Assembly: GCA_903903925.1 (NCBI GenBank)
Contig: CAIVAU010000003.1
Location: forward strand, 1 to 40,010
Direction: 5' to 3'
Origin: an uncultured cyanobacterium
GTDB taxonomy: Bacteria; Cyanobacteriota; Cyanobacteriia; Cyanobacteriales; Nostocaceae
Length of the DNA: 40,010 bases
In this document: one piece after another, positions 1-8,430 of the stretch
How the letters are laid out: each line of letters starts with the position of its first letter
Position numbering within the stretch: position 1 is the first letter of the stretch
Made by a program: the position numbers and the translations under genes
Notes under the pieces: generated by a model
The model's input: the letters and a program-made list of their open reading frames with translations, nothing else
Databases searched by the model: none
Told to the model about the DNA's origin: nothing

Positions 1-130
1 CGCTTGCAGGCAAGGGTTTAGAGTAAGGTCTTTTGAACGCGAGCAATTAACTGGTGTTGATATAATTTATCATCTGACGAAATGACCAAAGAATTCATCA
101 GGGACAGACAGTTTTAACTGTTCCCGTTGG

Positions 131-316
131 GACGGTTATATTCCAAGTGAACAAGCCAAGGGTGATCCAAGATTAAGCAGTGACATCTATGCAGTGGGAA
201 TTGTTTATATCCAAGCTTTGACAGGGATAAATCCCATTCCTTGATGGGGTGGAGGACTACCGACACACCCCGATACAGGAGAAATTGTTTGGCGCGATCG
301 CCCGTTTCCAGCGTAA
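131..316 (+). pseudogene. Ser/Thr protein kinase remnant (C-lobe fragment)
   Basis: Reading from 131, the frame gives a piece typical of the activation-segment/C-lobe of cyanobacterial Hanks-type kinases: GYIPSEQAKGDPRLSSDIYA followed by VGIVYIQALTG. An in-frame TGA stands at 242-244. The same frame then continues with LPTHPDTGEIVWRDRPFPA up to TAA at 314-316, which resembles the region following the LTG motif in these kinases. No glycine loop or HRD catalytic loop is found in 1-130, although that stretch is open in the same frame up to a TGA at 83. I read this as a decayed 3' part of a kinase gene whose 5' part is lost or lies outside the window. Confidence 0.6.
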
Positions 317-352
317 TATGAGTTAAAGGTGATATTCTCGTTAGAATATATC

Positions 353-665
353 ATGGATATAAAGACTAAGCCATTTAATGAACTTCGCAAAAGAATGACT
401 CCCGAACAACGGGCAGAAAGTGAGATACAAGCAAACCTTGCTCTACTCCAGTTGACACTTCAAGAGCTTAGAGAGTCCCTTGGACTTACTCAAAACGATG
501 TGGCTCTGGATATGGGAGTTGTACAATCGGCGATGAGCAAAAATTGAGCATCAGGAAGATATTCAAATATCTACACTCCCACGATACATTAAATCTCTTG
601 GGGGAAGTCTGACAATCATTGCTCGCTTCCCTGATAAAGAGGTTGTTAAGCTGATGTGCAGCTAG
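353..665 (+). pseudogene. XRE/HigA-type antitoxin, frameshifted
   Basis: The ATG at 353 opens a frame with a helix-turn-helix of the XRE family (LRESLGLTQNDVALDMGVVQ, then SAMSK). It stops at 545 just after a run of five A at about 539-543. Removing one A restores a second frame that begins IEHQEDIQISTLPRYIKSLG and ends FPDKEVVKLMCS at TAG 663-665, which is the normal C-terminal half of HigA-like antitoxins that follow a RelE/HigB toxin. The toxin that usually precedes this family is absent; the kinase remnant sits there instead. It is either a true pseudogene, a sequencing slip in the homopolymer, or less likely a slippery site. Confidence 0.7.
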
Positions 666-669
666 ATTG

Positions 670-724
670 TATAGGACGAAAACATAAAATTATTGTAGTG
701 CGGGCATCTTGCCCGCGTCCTATA
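670..724. repeat. Nested hairpin repeat (gcgggcatcttgcccgc family)
   Basis: Outer arms TATAGGACG (670-678) and CGTCCTATA (716-724) enclose an inner palindrome GCGGGCA-TCT-TGCCCGC (about 700-716). The inner part belongs to the same family as the elements at 8298-8377 and 25113-25194 (GCGAGCATCTTGCTCGC). It lies 3' of the broken antitoxin gene and could act as a transcript 3'-end structure. Confidence 0.6.
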
Positions 725-868
725 TAAAAATTAGATGCACAACAGCTTATCTCTCAGTTTGATTAACAGAATATAAAGTTTATTTGATATCAAGTACCGA
801 ACAAGGCAAAAGTAAAAAGAAAGAGTAATAAAATTGGTGAGAAGCTACTAAATTTATTTATGGGGTTC

Positions 869-1663
869 TTACTTTTGACTTCCCCCAACGGGTACAGCCC
901 AACTAAGGTGAATAATCCTTTGATGCAAAGCTGGGTCAGCTTCCTTACCATCAGCAAATACCGAAGGAGTATCCCACAGAGGATAGGCGTGTTTCCCATT
1001 CACACCCACAACCAAACCTCGACGGTTCAGCAATGGTCCTCCACTCATACCTTTTTCAATGTTGTTCGTGTATCCAACTTGATAGCCACCTTTCAAAGCT
1101 TTTTGTAGCACTAACAACACCTTACCAGTCGTGAAGGCAAAGCCTTTATCTTTAGATCCCCCTCCTCTAGAGGGAAACCCAGCTGCAAACACCTCTTCTC
1201 CCACCCCTGGTTTTGCTCCCAGAGATGGGACAGTATAGACACTGTCAGTACTGCGAAACTGCAATAAAGCCAAATCATTGCCTTGTAGAAAACCGAGATG
1301 TAACGTCTCTACATTTTTCGGCAAATCAGCTTTATATATCCGACCATCAGGAGTTTGAATCCGATAGGGAGGGTCACCTGCTTGCAACACATGCGCATTT
1401 GTTAAGACTAGATAAACTGAGCCTTGTTTTTGCAGCACAATCCCTGAACCCAAAAAATCTTGTGACATGACTTTCACAGTGATAGCTTGGGCTAGGTGAT
1501 GTAGTTGTTCTACAGAGATCTGACTCGGCGGTTTTCCCAGTTGCAGAAACTTGCAACCAACACTGGTACATGGGCGAGAAAAATTGACATTTGCTGCCAA
1601 TGTTGAGAGCGTAATTGATAAACCGCCAAGACAGGCAACCAATGTGAATTTATGCCAATTCAT
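869..1663 (-). CDS. Secreted trypsin-like serine protease (S1/S1C, no PDZ)
   Basis: The product is 264 aa with an N-terminal hydrophobic signal segment (about residues 6-24, LVACLGGLSITLSTLAA), so it is probably exported. The chymotrypsin-fold catalytic triad is readable: His91 in LTNAHV, Asp130 in GNDLALLQF and Ser207 in KGMSGGPLL. The chain ends shortly after the protease domain, so the PDZ domain of HtrA/DegP proteins is missing. It lies 60 bp downstream of the COP23-domain gene on the same strand, and the two are probably co-transcribed. The natural substrate is unknown; the pairing suggests joint work in the periplasm or at the envelope. Confidence 0.88.
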   Translation of the reverse strand: MNWHKFTLVACLGGLSITLSTLAANVNFSRPCTSVGCKFLQLGKPPSQISVEQLHHLAQAITVKVMSQDFLGSGIVLQKQGSVYLVLTNAHVLQAGDPPYRIQTPDGRIYKADLPKNVETLHLGFLQGNDLALLQFRSTDSVYTVPSLGAKPGVGEEVFAAGFPSRGGGSKDKGFAFTTGKVLLVLQKALKGGYQVGYTNNIEKGMSGGPLLNRRGLVVGVNGKHAYPLWDTPSVFADGKEADPALHQRIIHLSWAVPVGGSQK

Positions 1664-1676
1664 CTGAACTCCCTAC

Positions 1677-1729
1677 TCCCCATTACCCCTAATCCCCAGA
1701 GGGGACCTGAGTTCCCCACTCCCTACTTA
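1677..1729. repeat. Dispersed intergenic repeat (cattacccctaatcccca type)
   Basis: The segment contains CCCCATTACCCCTAATCCCC, then AGAGGGGACC and GAGTTCCCCACTCCCTAC. A close relative at 29408-29450 has replaced the 3' half of a PepSY-like gene. Here it fills the space between the COP23 and protease genes and touches the COP23 stop codon. Confidence 0.5.
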
Positions 1730-2283
1730 CCCGATGGGGTAAAGTATAGGTATGATTGAACATCAATATTTAACGGGTCATTGCTTCTATCCCCGCCAAC
1801 TTCATCTATTCCGTTTCCATTTGCTGAATCACTGCTATAAAATAGCCTGTGGGCAATTGCGTTAGGATCGCTGCCACGCTTGAGAGTGAATAACAAAGTG
1901 CTATGTGTACAAGGAGCATTTTTTTGAGCAGCAGCACAGATAACAGGTTGTTCATTAAGCACGCCTGCCTTGATAAATCTCAGCGTACCGTTGTCTAAAT
2001 ATCTCTGGAATCTTTGGGATACCTCTTGACAACGTCGCTGAGGGGTCAACTTTTGGGAGAAGTAATTATTAGAAAGCCAGCGAATCATTGGCACGTTCTT
2101 CCCGTCTTGCGTGCGAGCAAAGGTTACGGGTACACCATCCTGGTTTTGCCCACAGTAGAAGGTTGCACTTCCTGCATAACTGGGCTGACTGATGGTTGCA
2201 GTTGTGGCAAAGGCGGTAAGCGAAGCTATGGCAAGGACTCTTGTAGCCCTTGTTATCGCATTCTCAAATATTTGCTGTTTCAT
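1723..2283 (-). CDS. COP23-domain secreted protein
   Basis: The product is 186 aa with a signal peptide (hydrophobic stretch near residues 15-35, likely cleavage after SYA at about 37). The mature part starts GSATFYCGQNQDGVPVTFAR and continues with conserved Trp and Cys residues (IRWLSNNYF, RCQEVSQRFQRYL, PVICAA), matching the COP23 family named after a circadian oscillating protein of Cyanothece. The biochemical role of the family is not known. It is the first gene of a two-gene unit with the trypsin-like protease downstream; this pairing recurs in cyanobacteria as far as I recall. Four cysteines in the mature part would fit disulfides in an exported protein. Confidence 0.85.
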   Translation of the reverse strand: MKQQIFENAITRATRVLAIASLTAFATTATISQPSYAGSATFYCGQNQDGVPVTFARTQDGKNVPMIRWLSNNYFSQKLTPQRRCQEVSQRFQRYLDNGTLRFIKAGVLNEQPVICAAAQKNAPCTHSTLLFTLKRGSDPNAIAHRLFYSSDSANGNGIDEVGGDRSNDPLNIDVQSYLYFTPSGK

Positions 2284-2424
2284 AAGTTACACCCAACCCT
2301 AAATATTCAATTTATGAATACACATAATCTACAATGAATTCCTTAACAACACTGATAGTAATTTCTGATGTATGGTAGTCCTATTTGAGAAGTGGAAATG
2401 TCAAGAGGACTGATCAAGGATTTC

Positions 2425-2474
2425 AGTCCATTTCAATGGACTTAAGCTATTAGCCCGGAACTTCAGTTCAGGGC
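2425..2474. repeat. Two consecutive hairpins, possible IS200/IS605-type end
   Basis: Hairpin 1 is a perfect AGTCCATT-TC-AATGGACT (2425-2442). Hairpin 2 is GCCCGGAACT-TC-AGTTCAGGGC (2453-2474) with one mismatch. Paired subterminal hairpins of this kind mark ends of IS200/IS605 elements, but no TnpA or TnpB reading frame is next to them, so this is at best a remnant. The link to that family is inference. Confidence 0.35.
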
Positions 2475-2512
2475 GGGATATCGGGCTGATTCAGAATGGT
2501 GCACTCCGGGCA

Positions 2513-2564
2513 AAGCGATCGCCCGAAAGCTCAAAACTAGTAATGGTCTGGATTACAAAGCAGA
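2513..2564 (+). repeat. 52-bp exact copy of an internal aspC segment
   Basis: Bases 2513-2564 are identical to 3633-3684 inside aspC (starting AAGCGATCGCCCGAAAGCTC), displaced by exactly 1120 bp and in the same orientation. Flanks on both sides differ. The copy is non-coding here and is followed by an unrelated ACCCGGAAGCACAGG. Confidence 0.9.
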
Positions 2565-2645
2565 CCCGGAAGCACAGGTTAAACAATGGATACCATCGCG
2601 ACCCCATGGCTATACTAGAAGCATAAATCTCATCTATGAACCGTG

Positions 2646-2912
2646 ATGACCATCAAAGAATTGCTATTACAAGAAATTGATAGCACTCCAACGGAAATTT
2701 TAGAAGATGTGCTTGGGTTTTTGCAATCACTCAAGACAGCCCCACAACAGCCTCTAGCCACATATCGAGAACTCTTAGAACGTATTGATTACTTAGAAAC
2801 AATAGTAGGTATTCGTCAAGGACTACATGAGTTTGAGCAGGGTCAAGGAATTCCTGCCTCGCAAGCCTTGGAAATGCTACAACACAAATTTAGCATTCCA
2901 CCCCGTCCATGA
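2646..2912 (+). CDS. Antitoxin-like small protein of a toxin-antitoxin pair
   Basis: The product is 88 aa starting MTIKELLLQEIDSTPTEILE; a GTG one codon upstream is an alternative start. The N-terminal half (leucine-rich, EDVLGFLQSLK) resembles the DUF2281-like tails and antitoxin segments common in cyanobacterial TA loci. The C-terminal half (GIRQGLHEFEQGQGIPASQA) matches the small antitoxins placed before ParE/RelE toxins. Its TGA overlaps the ATG of the following toxin frame as ATGA (2909-2912), the usual translational coupling. It appears intact while its partner is interrupted. No Shine-Dalgarno sequence is obvious. Confidence 0.7.
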   Translation: MTIKELLLQEIDSTPTEILEDVLGFLQSLKTAPQQPLATYRELLERIDYLETIVGIRQGLHEFEQGQGIPASQALEMLQHKFSIPPRP

Positions 2913-3226
2913 GTTACCAGGTTCTCATTCAACCTACTACCTTTCAGGAAATCGAAACATCCTATCGTTGGATGTGCGACAACCTGAGTGTTGAAGTAGC
3001 AAACAACTGGTATTATGAACTACAAGACGCTATTGCATCGCTTTAAAAACTTCCTAATCGCTGTACAATAGTACCAGAAGCACCAATAATTGGTCGTGAA
3101 ATTCGGCAACTCTGGGTTGGAAAACGAAGGAAATACCGAGTTTTGTTTGTAGTTGAAAAAGATGTTGTAGCGATTATTCATGTTCGCCACAGTCGCCAAT
3201 CTTATCTAGGTGAAGAATCTGAGTGA
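2909..3226 (+). pseudogene. ParE/RelE-family toxin with in-frame stop
   Basis: The frame starting at ATG 2909 encodes MSYQVLIQPTTFQEIETSYR and, later, GREIRQLWVGKRRKYRVLFV and VAIIHVRHSRQSYL, the basic C-terminal half typical of ParE/RelE toxins. Codon 46 is TAA (3044-3046) where relatives have a residue between a short helix and KLPNRC; a CAA-to-TAA change would explain it. The frame then runs open to TGA 3224-3226, giving 105 codons without that stop, the normal family length. The toxin is therefore probably inactive, or made only by readthrough. Confidence 0.8.
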
Positions 3227-3412
3227 TTGTATTCTAATTCTACCCGCTCAATCAATTGTTTAGCCTGCTATGCAACAGCGACTTGTGTCTGTACAAGGGC
3301 AATTGATACCCCAATCAATGCTGGCTCAAGTGGACTTAAAAAGGAATTGTTAAAAGGCAAATCTCTGTAGAGATTCTGGTATATCTTTAGAAAAGGTGAG
3401 AGTTTGTCAAAT

Positions 3413-4576
3413 ATGAAGCTTGCAGGACGAGTCAGTCAAGTAAAGCCTTCTTTAACCTTAGCCATCTCAGCGAAAGCTCTGGCAATGAAGGCAGAAGGAA
3501 TAGATGTTTGTAGTTTTAGCGCGGGAGAACCAGACTTTGACACCCCAGCGCACATCAAAGCTGCTGCACAAAAAGCTTTGGATGAAAATAAGACTAAGTA
3601 CGGCCCAGAAGCTGGAGAACCAAAGTTAAGGGAAGCGATCGCCCGAAAGCTCAAAACTAGTAATGGTCTGGATTACAAAGCAGAAAATGTCATCGTCACT
3701 AACGGTGGGAAACACTCTCTGTTCAACCTGATCCTGGCATTGATTGAATCAGGGGATGAGGTGATTATCCCTGCACCCTACTGGGTAAGTTATCCCGAAA
3801 TGGTAACGATCGCAGGTGGAAAGCCAGTGATTGTCAATACAGATGCTTCCACTGGTTACAAGATTACACCTGAACAATTGCGTAAATCCATTACCTCTCA
3901 AACTAAGCTATTCGTCCTCAATTCTCCATCCAATCCTACTGGGATGGTTTATACACCAGATGAAATTCAGGCTCTAGCGGAGGTAGTCGTTGATACCGAT
4001 ATCCTTGTCGTATCTGACGAAATTTATGAGAAGATTATTTACGACGGCGTAAAACAAGTCAGTATTGGAACTTTTGGCGAAGAAATTTTTGCCCGGACGA
4101 TTATCAGCAACGGCTTTGCCAAAGGTTACTCGATGACAGGGTGGCGGATTGGCTATTTGGCGGGATCGAAGGAGATTATTAAGGCGGCGAGTACGATGCA
4201 AGGGCATAGTACATCGAACGTTTGTACCTTTGCTCAGTATGGGGCGATCGCTGCGTTGGAAGGTTCCCAAGACTGTATCGAAGAGATGCGCCAAGCTTTT
4301 GCTCAACGACGAGAGGTGATGTTAGCAAGACTCAACGCCATTCCTGGACTAAGTTGTCCGAAACCAGACGGCGCTTTTTACATGTTTCCAGATATCAGCA
4401 AAACAAAGCTCAAATCTCTAGAATTTTGTAGCGCCCTTCTAGAAAAAGAGCAAGTCGCAGTCATTCCCGGAATAGCTTTTGGTGCTGATGACAATATTCG
4501 GATCTCTTACGCCACTGATATGGCAACAATTGAGAAGGGGATGGATCGATTGGAGCGATTTGTGAGAAGTTGTTAG
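3413..4576 (+). CDS. aspC: Aspartate aminotransferase (class I, PLP-dependent)
   Basis: The product is 387 aa and transfers the amino group between aspartate and 2-oxoglutarate in the cytoplasm. I chose ATG 3413 ([19 protein letters not shown]) because cyanobacterial and Thermus-type AspC begin this way; a TTG at 3404 is an in-frame alternative closer to the AAAAGGTGAG ribosome site at 3391-3400. Fold-type I signatures are present: N174 in NSPSNPTG, D202 and Y205 in SDEIYEK, and the PLP lysine K237 in [16 protein letters not shown]. The C-terminal NIRISYATD carries the carboxylate-binding arginine. The MarC-type gene follows after 22 bp, so they probably share a transcript. Bases 3633-3684 are duplicated upstream. 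Confidence 0.95.
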   Translation: MKLAGRVSQVKPSLTLAISAKALAMKAEGIDVCSFSAGEPDFDTPAHIKAAAQKALDENKTKYGPEAGEPKLREAIARKLKTSNGLDYKAENVIVTNGGKHSLFNLILALIESGDEVIIPAPYWVSYPEMVTIAGGKPVIVNTDASTGYKITPEQLRKSITSQTKLFVLNSPSNPTGMVYTPDEIQALAEVVVDTDILVVSDEIYEKIIYDGVKQVSIGTFGEEIFARTIISNGFAKGYSMTGWRIGYLAGSKEIIKAASTMQGHSTSNVCTFAQYGAIAALEGSQDCIEEMRQAFAQRREVMLARLNAIPGLSCPKPDGAFYMFPDISKTKLKSLEFCSALLEKEQVAVIPGIAFGADDNIRISYATDMATIEKGMDRLERFVRSC

Positions 4577-4598
4577 AGATCGCCAAAACAGGTAGAAT

Positions 4599-5243
4599 AT
4601 GTGGCAATCTCTAGTATCTTTCATGGTGGGAACGCTTTTGGCTTTGTTTCCAATTGCAAACCCGATTGGAGCGATTCCCATTTTTTACAGTCTCACTGCC
4701 CAAGATACAGCGAAGTATAGACTGAAACAAGCTCAGAAAACAACATTAAACGTGTTTGCTGTCTTGACTACCTTCTTCCTGATCGGGAGGCTCATTCTCA
4801 GTTTCTTTGGCATTTCCCTGGGGGTATTACGCATCGCCGGGGGGTTAATTGTGGGGCATACCGCCTGGGAAATGGTGACTGCGACGACACGACTGACGAC
4901 TGAGGAACATCAAGAAGCGATCGACAAAGATGATATTTCATTTACGCCAATGGCGGTTCCGATGATTAGTGGTCCTGGTGCTATCGGTGTCGTCATTGGC
5001 CTTTCAACTCGAGTTCATCTGTGGAGTGATTATCTTGGCTGTTTACTGGGTGTCGGACTTTTAAGTGTTTTGTTATACCTATTTTTAGTTTTGGGAGAAC
5101 CTCTGATTGAGAAATTTGGTGCAACTGGGATGGGGGCTTTGAATCGGATTTTGGGATTTTTAATTTTGGCGATCGCAGTTCAACTCATCGCTGATGGCAC
5201 AGTAGATATATCTAAACCATTCGTAACAAATTTACCTCGATAA
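4599..5243 (+). CDS. MarC-family (UPF0056/NAAT) integral membrane protein
   Basis: The product is 214 aa with about six hydrophobic segments spread over the whole chain, in the cytoplasmic membrane. The family signature is clear: LFPIANPIGAIPIFYSLT near residue 16, and PMAVPMISGPGAIGVVIGLS in the second half, a pair of proline/glycine-rich re-entrant-like motifs. The family was named for a supposed role in antibiotic resistance, later not upheld for E. coli MarC; some archaeal members are neutral amino acid transporters. It lies 22 bp downstream of aspC, so an amino acid-related role is plausible but is only inference. Confidence 0.9.
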   Translation: MWQSLVSFMVGTLLALFPIANPIGAIPIFYSLTAQDTAKYRLKQAQKTTLNVFAVLTTFFLIGRLILSFFGISLGVLRIAGGLIVGHTAWEMVTATTRLTTEEHQEAIDKDDISFTPMAVPMISGPGAIGVVIGLSTRVHLWSDYLGCLLGVGLLSVLLYLFLVLGEPLIEKFGATGMGALNRILGFLILAIAVQLIADGTVDISKPFVTNLPR

Positions 5244-5312
5244 AAATGAGTCATGATTCATGACCAAAGACTAATGGCTAAATCCTAAAGTGTTCTGTGA
5301 TACTCGTATCAT

Positions 5313-5828
5313 TCAATGCGACTTTGATACTAAACCGTTCTTCAGGTTCACCTGTTCCAAATGTTCAATTAAATCTGACAAAGGTTGCAATTGACTCAAG
5401 GGTAGTTCTTCAGTTGCAACACTACGAACAAACCCCAGCAGCTTTGCGTCTTGAAGTGATTCATCTACTTGGACAATGACATAACCTATTCGTTCTTCCC
5501 AGGTTTCTGGAGGAATGTAACACGTCTGCTGTTGCAGACTTAGGGGGCGACACTCCAAACGACCAATTCCTGGCAACTCTAAATCAGCTACATTAGCGCA
5601 CAGACGCAAAATTGGGTTCCAACTATCACCAAAACTCTTGTTAGCAGGAATACCCATAAACTCTAAATAGTCATTCACAACCCAAACAGAAAGCGTATTC
5701 AGTAGAACTTGCTCAACTTTTTCAGGAGTAGGCTGTTCACGGGCAAACTCCTGGGCGGTTCTGCGGGCTGCTTGGGTAATAGGCAACGTTAAAGCAAAAT
5801 TGTCTAGATCAGAAGTGGTAAACGTCAT
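5313..5828 (-). CDS. DUF1822 family protein, short form
   Basis: The product is 171 aa from the ATG at 5828 (MTFTTSDLDNFALTLPITQA). A TTG five codons upstream (5843) has a better-placed GAGAGGA ribosome site and is a real alternative. Family hallmarks seen are AARRTAQEFAREQPTPEKVE, LNTLSVWVVNDYLEFMGI and YIPPETWEERIGYVIVQVDE. DUF1822 proteins are cyanobacterial and often sit beside sigma factors; no sigma gene is present here. Many members are about 300 aa or longer, whereas this one ends soon after the conserved LLGFVRSV segment, so it may be a shortened paralogue. Function unknown. Confidence 0.8.
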   Translation of the reverse strand: MTFTTSDLDNFALTLPITQAARRTAQEFAREQPTPEKVEQVLLNTLSVWVVNDYLEFMGIPANKSFGDSWNPILRLCANVADLELPGIGRLECRPLSLQQQTCYIPPETWEERIGYVIVQVDESLQDAKLLGFVRSVATEELPLSQLQPLSDLIEHLEQVNLKNGLVSKSH

Positions 5829-5995
5829 AGTTTGAACACCCAATGAAGAATCCTCTCACCTAAATATCGTCCATCGTCGCTGAATTTACGCAAGAAAGTT
5901 TAAGAGTGGGAGTCCCTAGTTCTCCACTCCCCATCTTCATAAGGCTTTGGGCAAAATTGATTTTGGCTTTTCAAACACCCTCTAACTCTCGATGT

Positions 5996-6991
5996 TTAAA
6001 CACCTGATCCTTGCAGGGAATGTAGTACGGCTAAGTGAAACCTACGCCGTGTTGCAACTTTTAAATACTGCTCTTGTACAGGTTGCCACTGCTGCCACGA
6101 CTTAGAAAGATTTTCTTTGAACAAAGAAGCAAGGGTAGGAAGCTGGGTATGTATATCCGAGCGTAGCACATCCATCAGCCACTCAGCCAACACCACACTA
6201 TCTTGCATCTGTCCCAAAATTTCTTGTATATCTTTGACTTGTGCAACATAAGCCGTGTAAGACTCGCTGTATAAGTCTGTAAATAGCTCCATTTGGTAGC
6301 GTAGGCGTTTGGCTTGTTTGCGTAAACTATGGAGAATTTCTCCATTTTTTGCCAATTGATGCTCTATCTTCTTTGTTCGCGAGTCTTTGAGAATTTGAAT
6401 CTCAGATTTTTCTACTTGGGTTCCGACTAACCAACCTGGATGCAGCAAAAAGCTACTCACCTCTGGCAAAAGTAGATCTGGTAGCACTTGATGAATTGGT
6501 AAAGATGCTAGTGATTGATAAGTCGGTTCCTCCAACCACTCCTTCAAGTCATGTTTTATTGACTTATAACGCTCATCTTTTAATATTGCCCGTACATCTA
6601 CCAGTGCATTTTCACGTTGTTGATCCAAAGTTTTGAAAGCTGTTTGCAGAGATTCTTGTTCTTTCTGGGGTAAATGTGGTTGATAAGACTTTTCTAAAGT
6701 TTCTTTAAATACATCAAAATCCCTGAGATTACCCAAAGAGCGTGCAATTTTACCGACATTTTTTTCACTCACGGACTTTGGTAAATTTACCGCCAAGTCA
6801 AACCTACTTACAGCAGTACGTAAACGACGCAAGCCAACTCGCATTTGGTGCAGTGCTTCTGGATCTTTATCTTTCTTGACTGCTGTTTCCCACTTTAAGG
6901 TTTTCTTAAAGTGTGTTTGAAGTGCTAAGTAAGCGTAGTTCCCTAGGGTTTTCTCTTGTGTTTCGACTTTGGGATTTGTAGCTACTGTCAT
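5996..6991 (-). CDS. CHAD domain-containing protein
   Basis: The product is 331 aa from the ATG at 6991 (MTVATNPKVETQEKTLGNYA); a GTG at 7036 would add 15 residues. The CHAD domain covers nearly the whole chain: HQMRVGLRRLRTAVSRFDLA (from about residue 48), LGNLRDFDVF, and the second conserved helix LRKQAKRLRYQMELF with downstream IQEILGQMQDSVVLAEWL. Its conserved histidines and basic residues line a pocket that binds inorganic polyphosphate in characterised members. No CYTH triphosphatase domain is fused or adjacent, so it is probably a stand-alone polyphosphate-associated protein in the cytoplasm. Confidence 0.9.
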   Translation of the reverse strand: MTVATNPKVETQEKTLGNYAYLALQTHFKKTLKWETAVKKDKDPEALHQMRVGLRRLRTAVSRFDLAVNLPKSVSEKNVGKIARSLGNLRDFDVFKETLEKSYQPHLPQKEQESLQTAFKTLDQQRENALVDVRAILKDERYKSIKHDLKEWLEEPTYQSLASLPIHQVLPDLLLPEVSSFLLHPGWLVGTQVEKSEIQILKDSRTKKIEHQLAKNGEILHSLRKQAKRLRYQMELFTDLYSESYTAYVAQVKDIQEILGQMQDSVVLAEWLMDVLRSDIHTQLPTLASLFKENLSKSWQQWQPVQEQYLKVATRRRFHLAVLHSLQGSGV

Positions 6992-7119
6992 AGATCTTGA
7001 CACACCTTGATGCTTCTGTATGATGATCGTGACCACTCAATATAACACTACTACCGCTGCCTTGGAGTTGGAAATTTGTAATTCGTAATTCGTGATTACC
7101 GAACTGTAGAGGTTTTAAA

Positions 7120-7524
7120 CTAAAGGTTGGTGGAGATCGCCTGTACAGGACATGTAGGGATACACTGTTCGCAGACGATACAGCGCGATCGCGTAAATGT
7201 CAACTTATAGGTTTGCGGATCAAGATTTAAAGCTTCAGTTGGGCAAACCCCTGTACACAAGCCGCAGTGAACGCACAAGTCTTCATCAATGATGATCTCC
7301 CCTAAGGCTTGGGAGACGTTGATATTATTTGACCGCATCCATTCAATCGCTGCATCCAATTCATCAATATCTCCCGATAGTTCCACGACAAGTTTGCCAA
7401 TTTGATTTGGGGCAACTTGAGCACGGATAATATTGGCAGCTACGTTAAAATCTCTTGCCAGTCGGTAGGTGACAGGCATTTGAATGGCGCGTCTGGGGAA
7501 AGTAAGGGTGACTCGTTTTTTCAC
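7120..7524 (-). CDS. NIL domain-4Fe-4S ferredoxin
   Basis: The product is 134 aa. Residues 1-77 form a NIL domain (ligand-binding fold also found at the C-terminus of methionine ABC ATPases), and 78-134 form a bacterial-type ferredoxin with two cluster motifs: Cys84, 87, 90, 94 (CVHCGLCTGVCP) and Cys115, 118, 121, 125 (CIVCEQCIPTCP). It should carry two [4Fe-4S] clusters and act as a cytoplasmic electron carrier whose N-terminal domain may sense an amino acid or sulfur compound; that coupling is inference. This fusion is widespread in cyanobacteria. It is divergent from txlA across 99 bp. Confidence 0.92.
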   Translation of the reverse strand: MKKRVTLTFPRRAIQMPVTYRLARDFNVAANIIRAQVAPNQIGKLVVELSGDIDELDAAIEWMRSNNINVSQALGEIIIDEDLCVHCGLCTGVCPTEALNLDPQTYKLTFTRSRCIVCEQCIPTCPVQAISTNL

Positions 7525-7623
7525 GTTTTTTCTGTTGACTCCCGACTAATGACCCTTGACTAATGACTAATGACTCCTTTCCGTTAAACTAAAATATAAC
7601 AGCACTTAATATAGAAAAATCTT

Positions 7624-8253
<630 letters not shown>

Positions 8254-8297
8254 TCTTGAATACTTGTAAAAAGCCCCCAACGTCACTTGGGGGTGGG

Positions 8298-8377
8298 TGC
8301 ATCCCATTTTTGAAAATTCGTAGTGCGAGCATCTTGCTCGCTTATAATACACGTAAGCAAGATGCTCACACTACTAA
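8298..8377 (+). repeat. About 80-bp palindromic dispersed element, copy A
   Basis: It begins TGCATCCCATTTTTGAAAAT and continues TCGTAGTGCGAGCATCTTGC to CACACTACTAA. The inner 55 bp are an imperfect palindrome (GTAGTGCGAGCATC... against ...GATGCTCACACTAC). The element occurs again at 25113-25194 in opposite orientation with only a few differences. It lies between txlA and the end of the ATPase gene, in a position suited to a bidirectional transcript end. Confidence 0.85.
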
Positions 8378-8430
8378 AAAAACACTAACTAATTAGGTAT
8401 TAGCTCATCTACCTGATTTTCAGTTTTATG

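Noticed and set aside
2014..2337. Plus-strand 107-aa frame across the COP23 gene
   Set aside because: Antisense to a gene with clear signal peptide and family motifs; composition looks like a shadow.
7556..7595. Sigma-70 promoter TTGACT ... TAAAAT upstream of txlA
   Set aside because: The spacing is 28 bp, too long for a normal promoter, and the TTGACT lies in a TGACTAA repeat.
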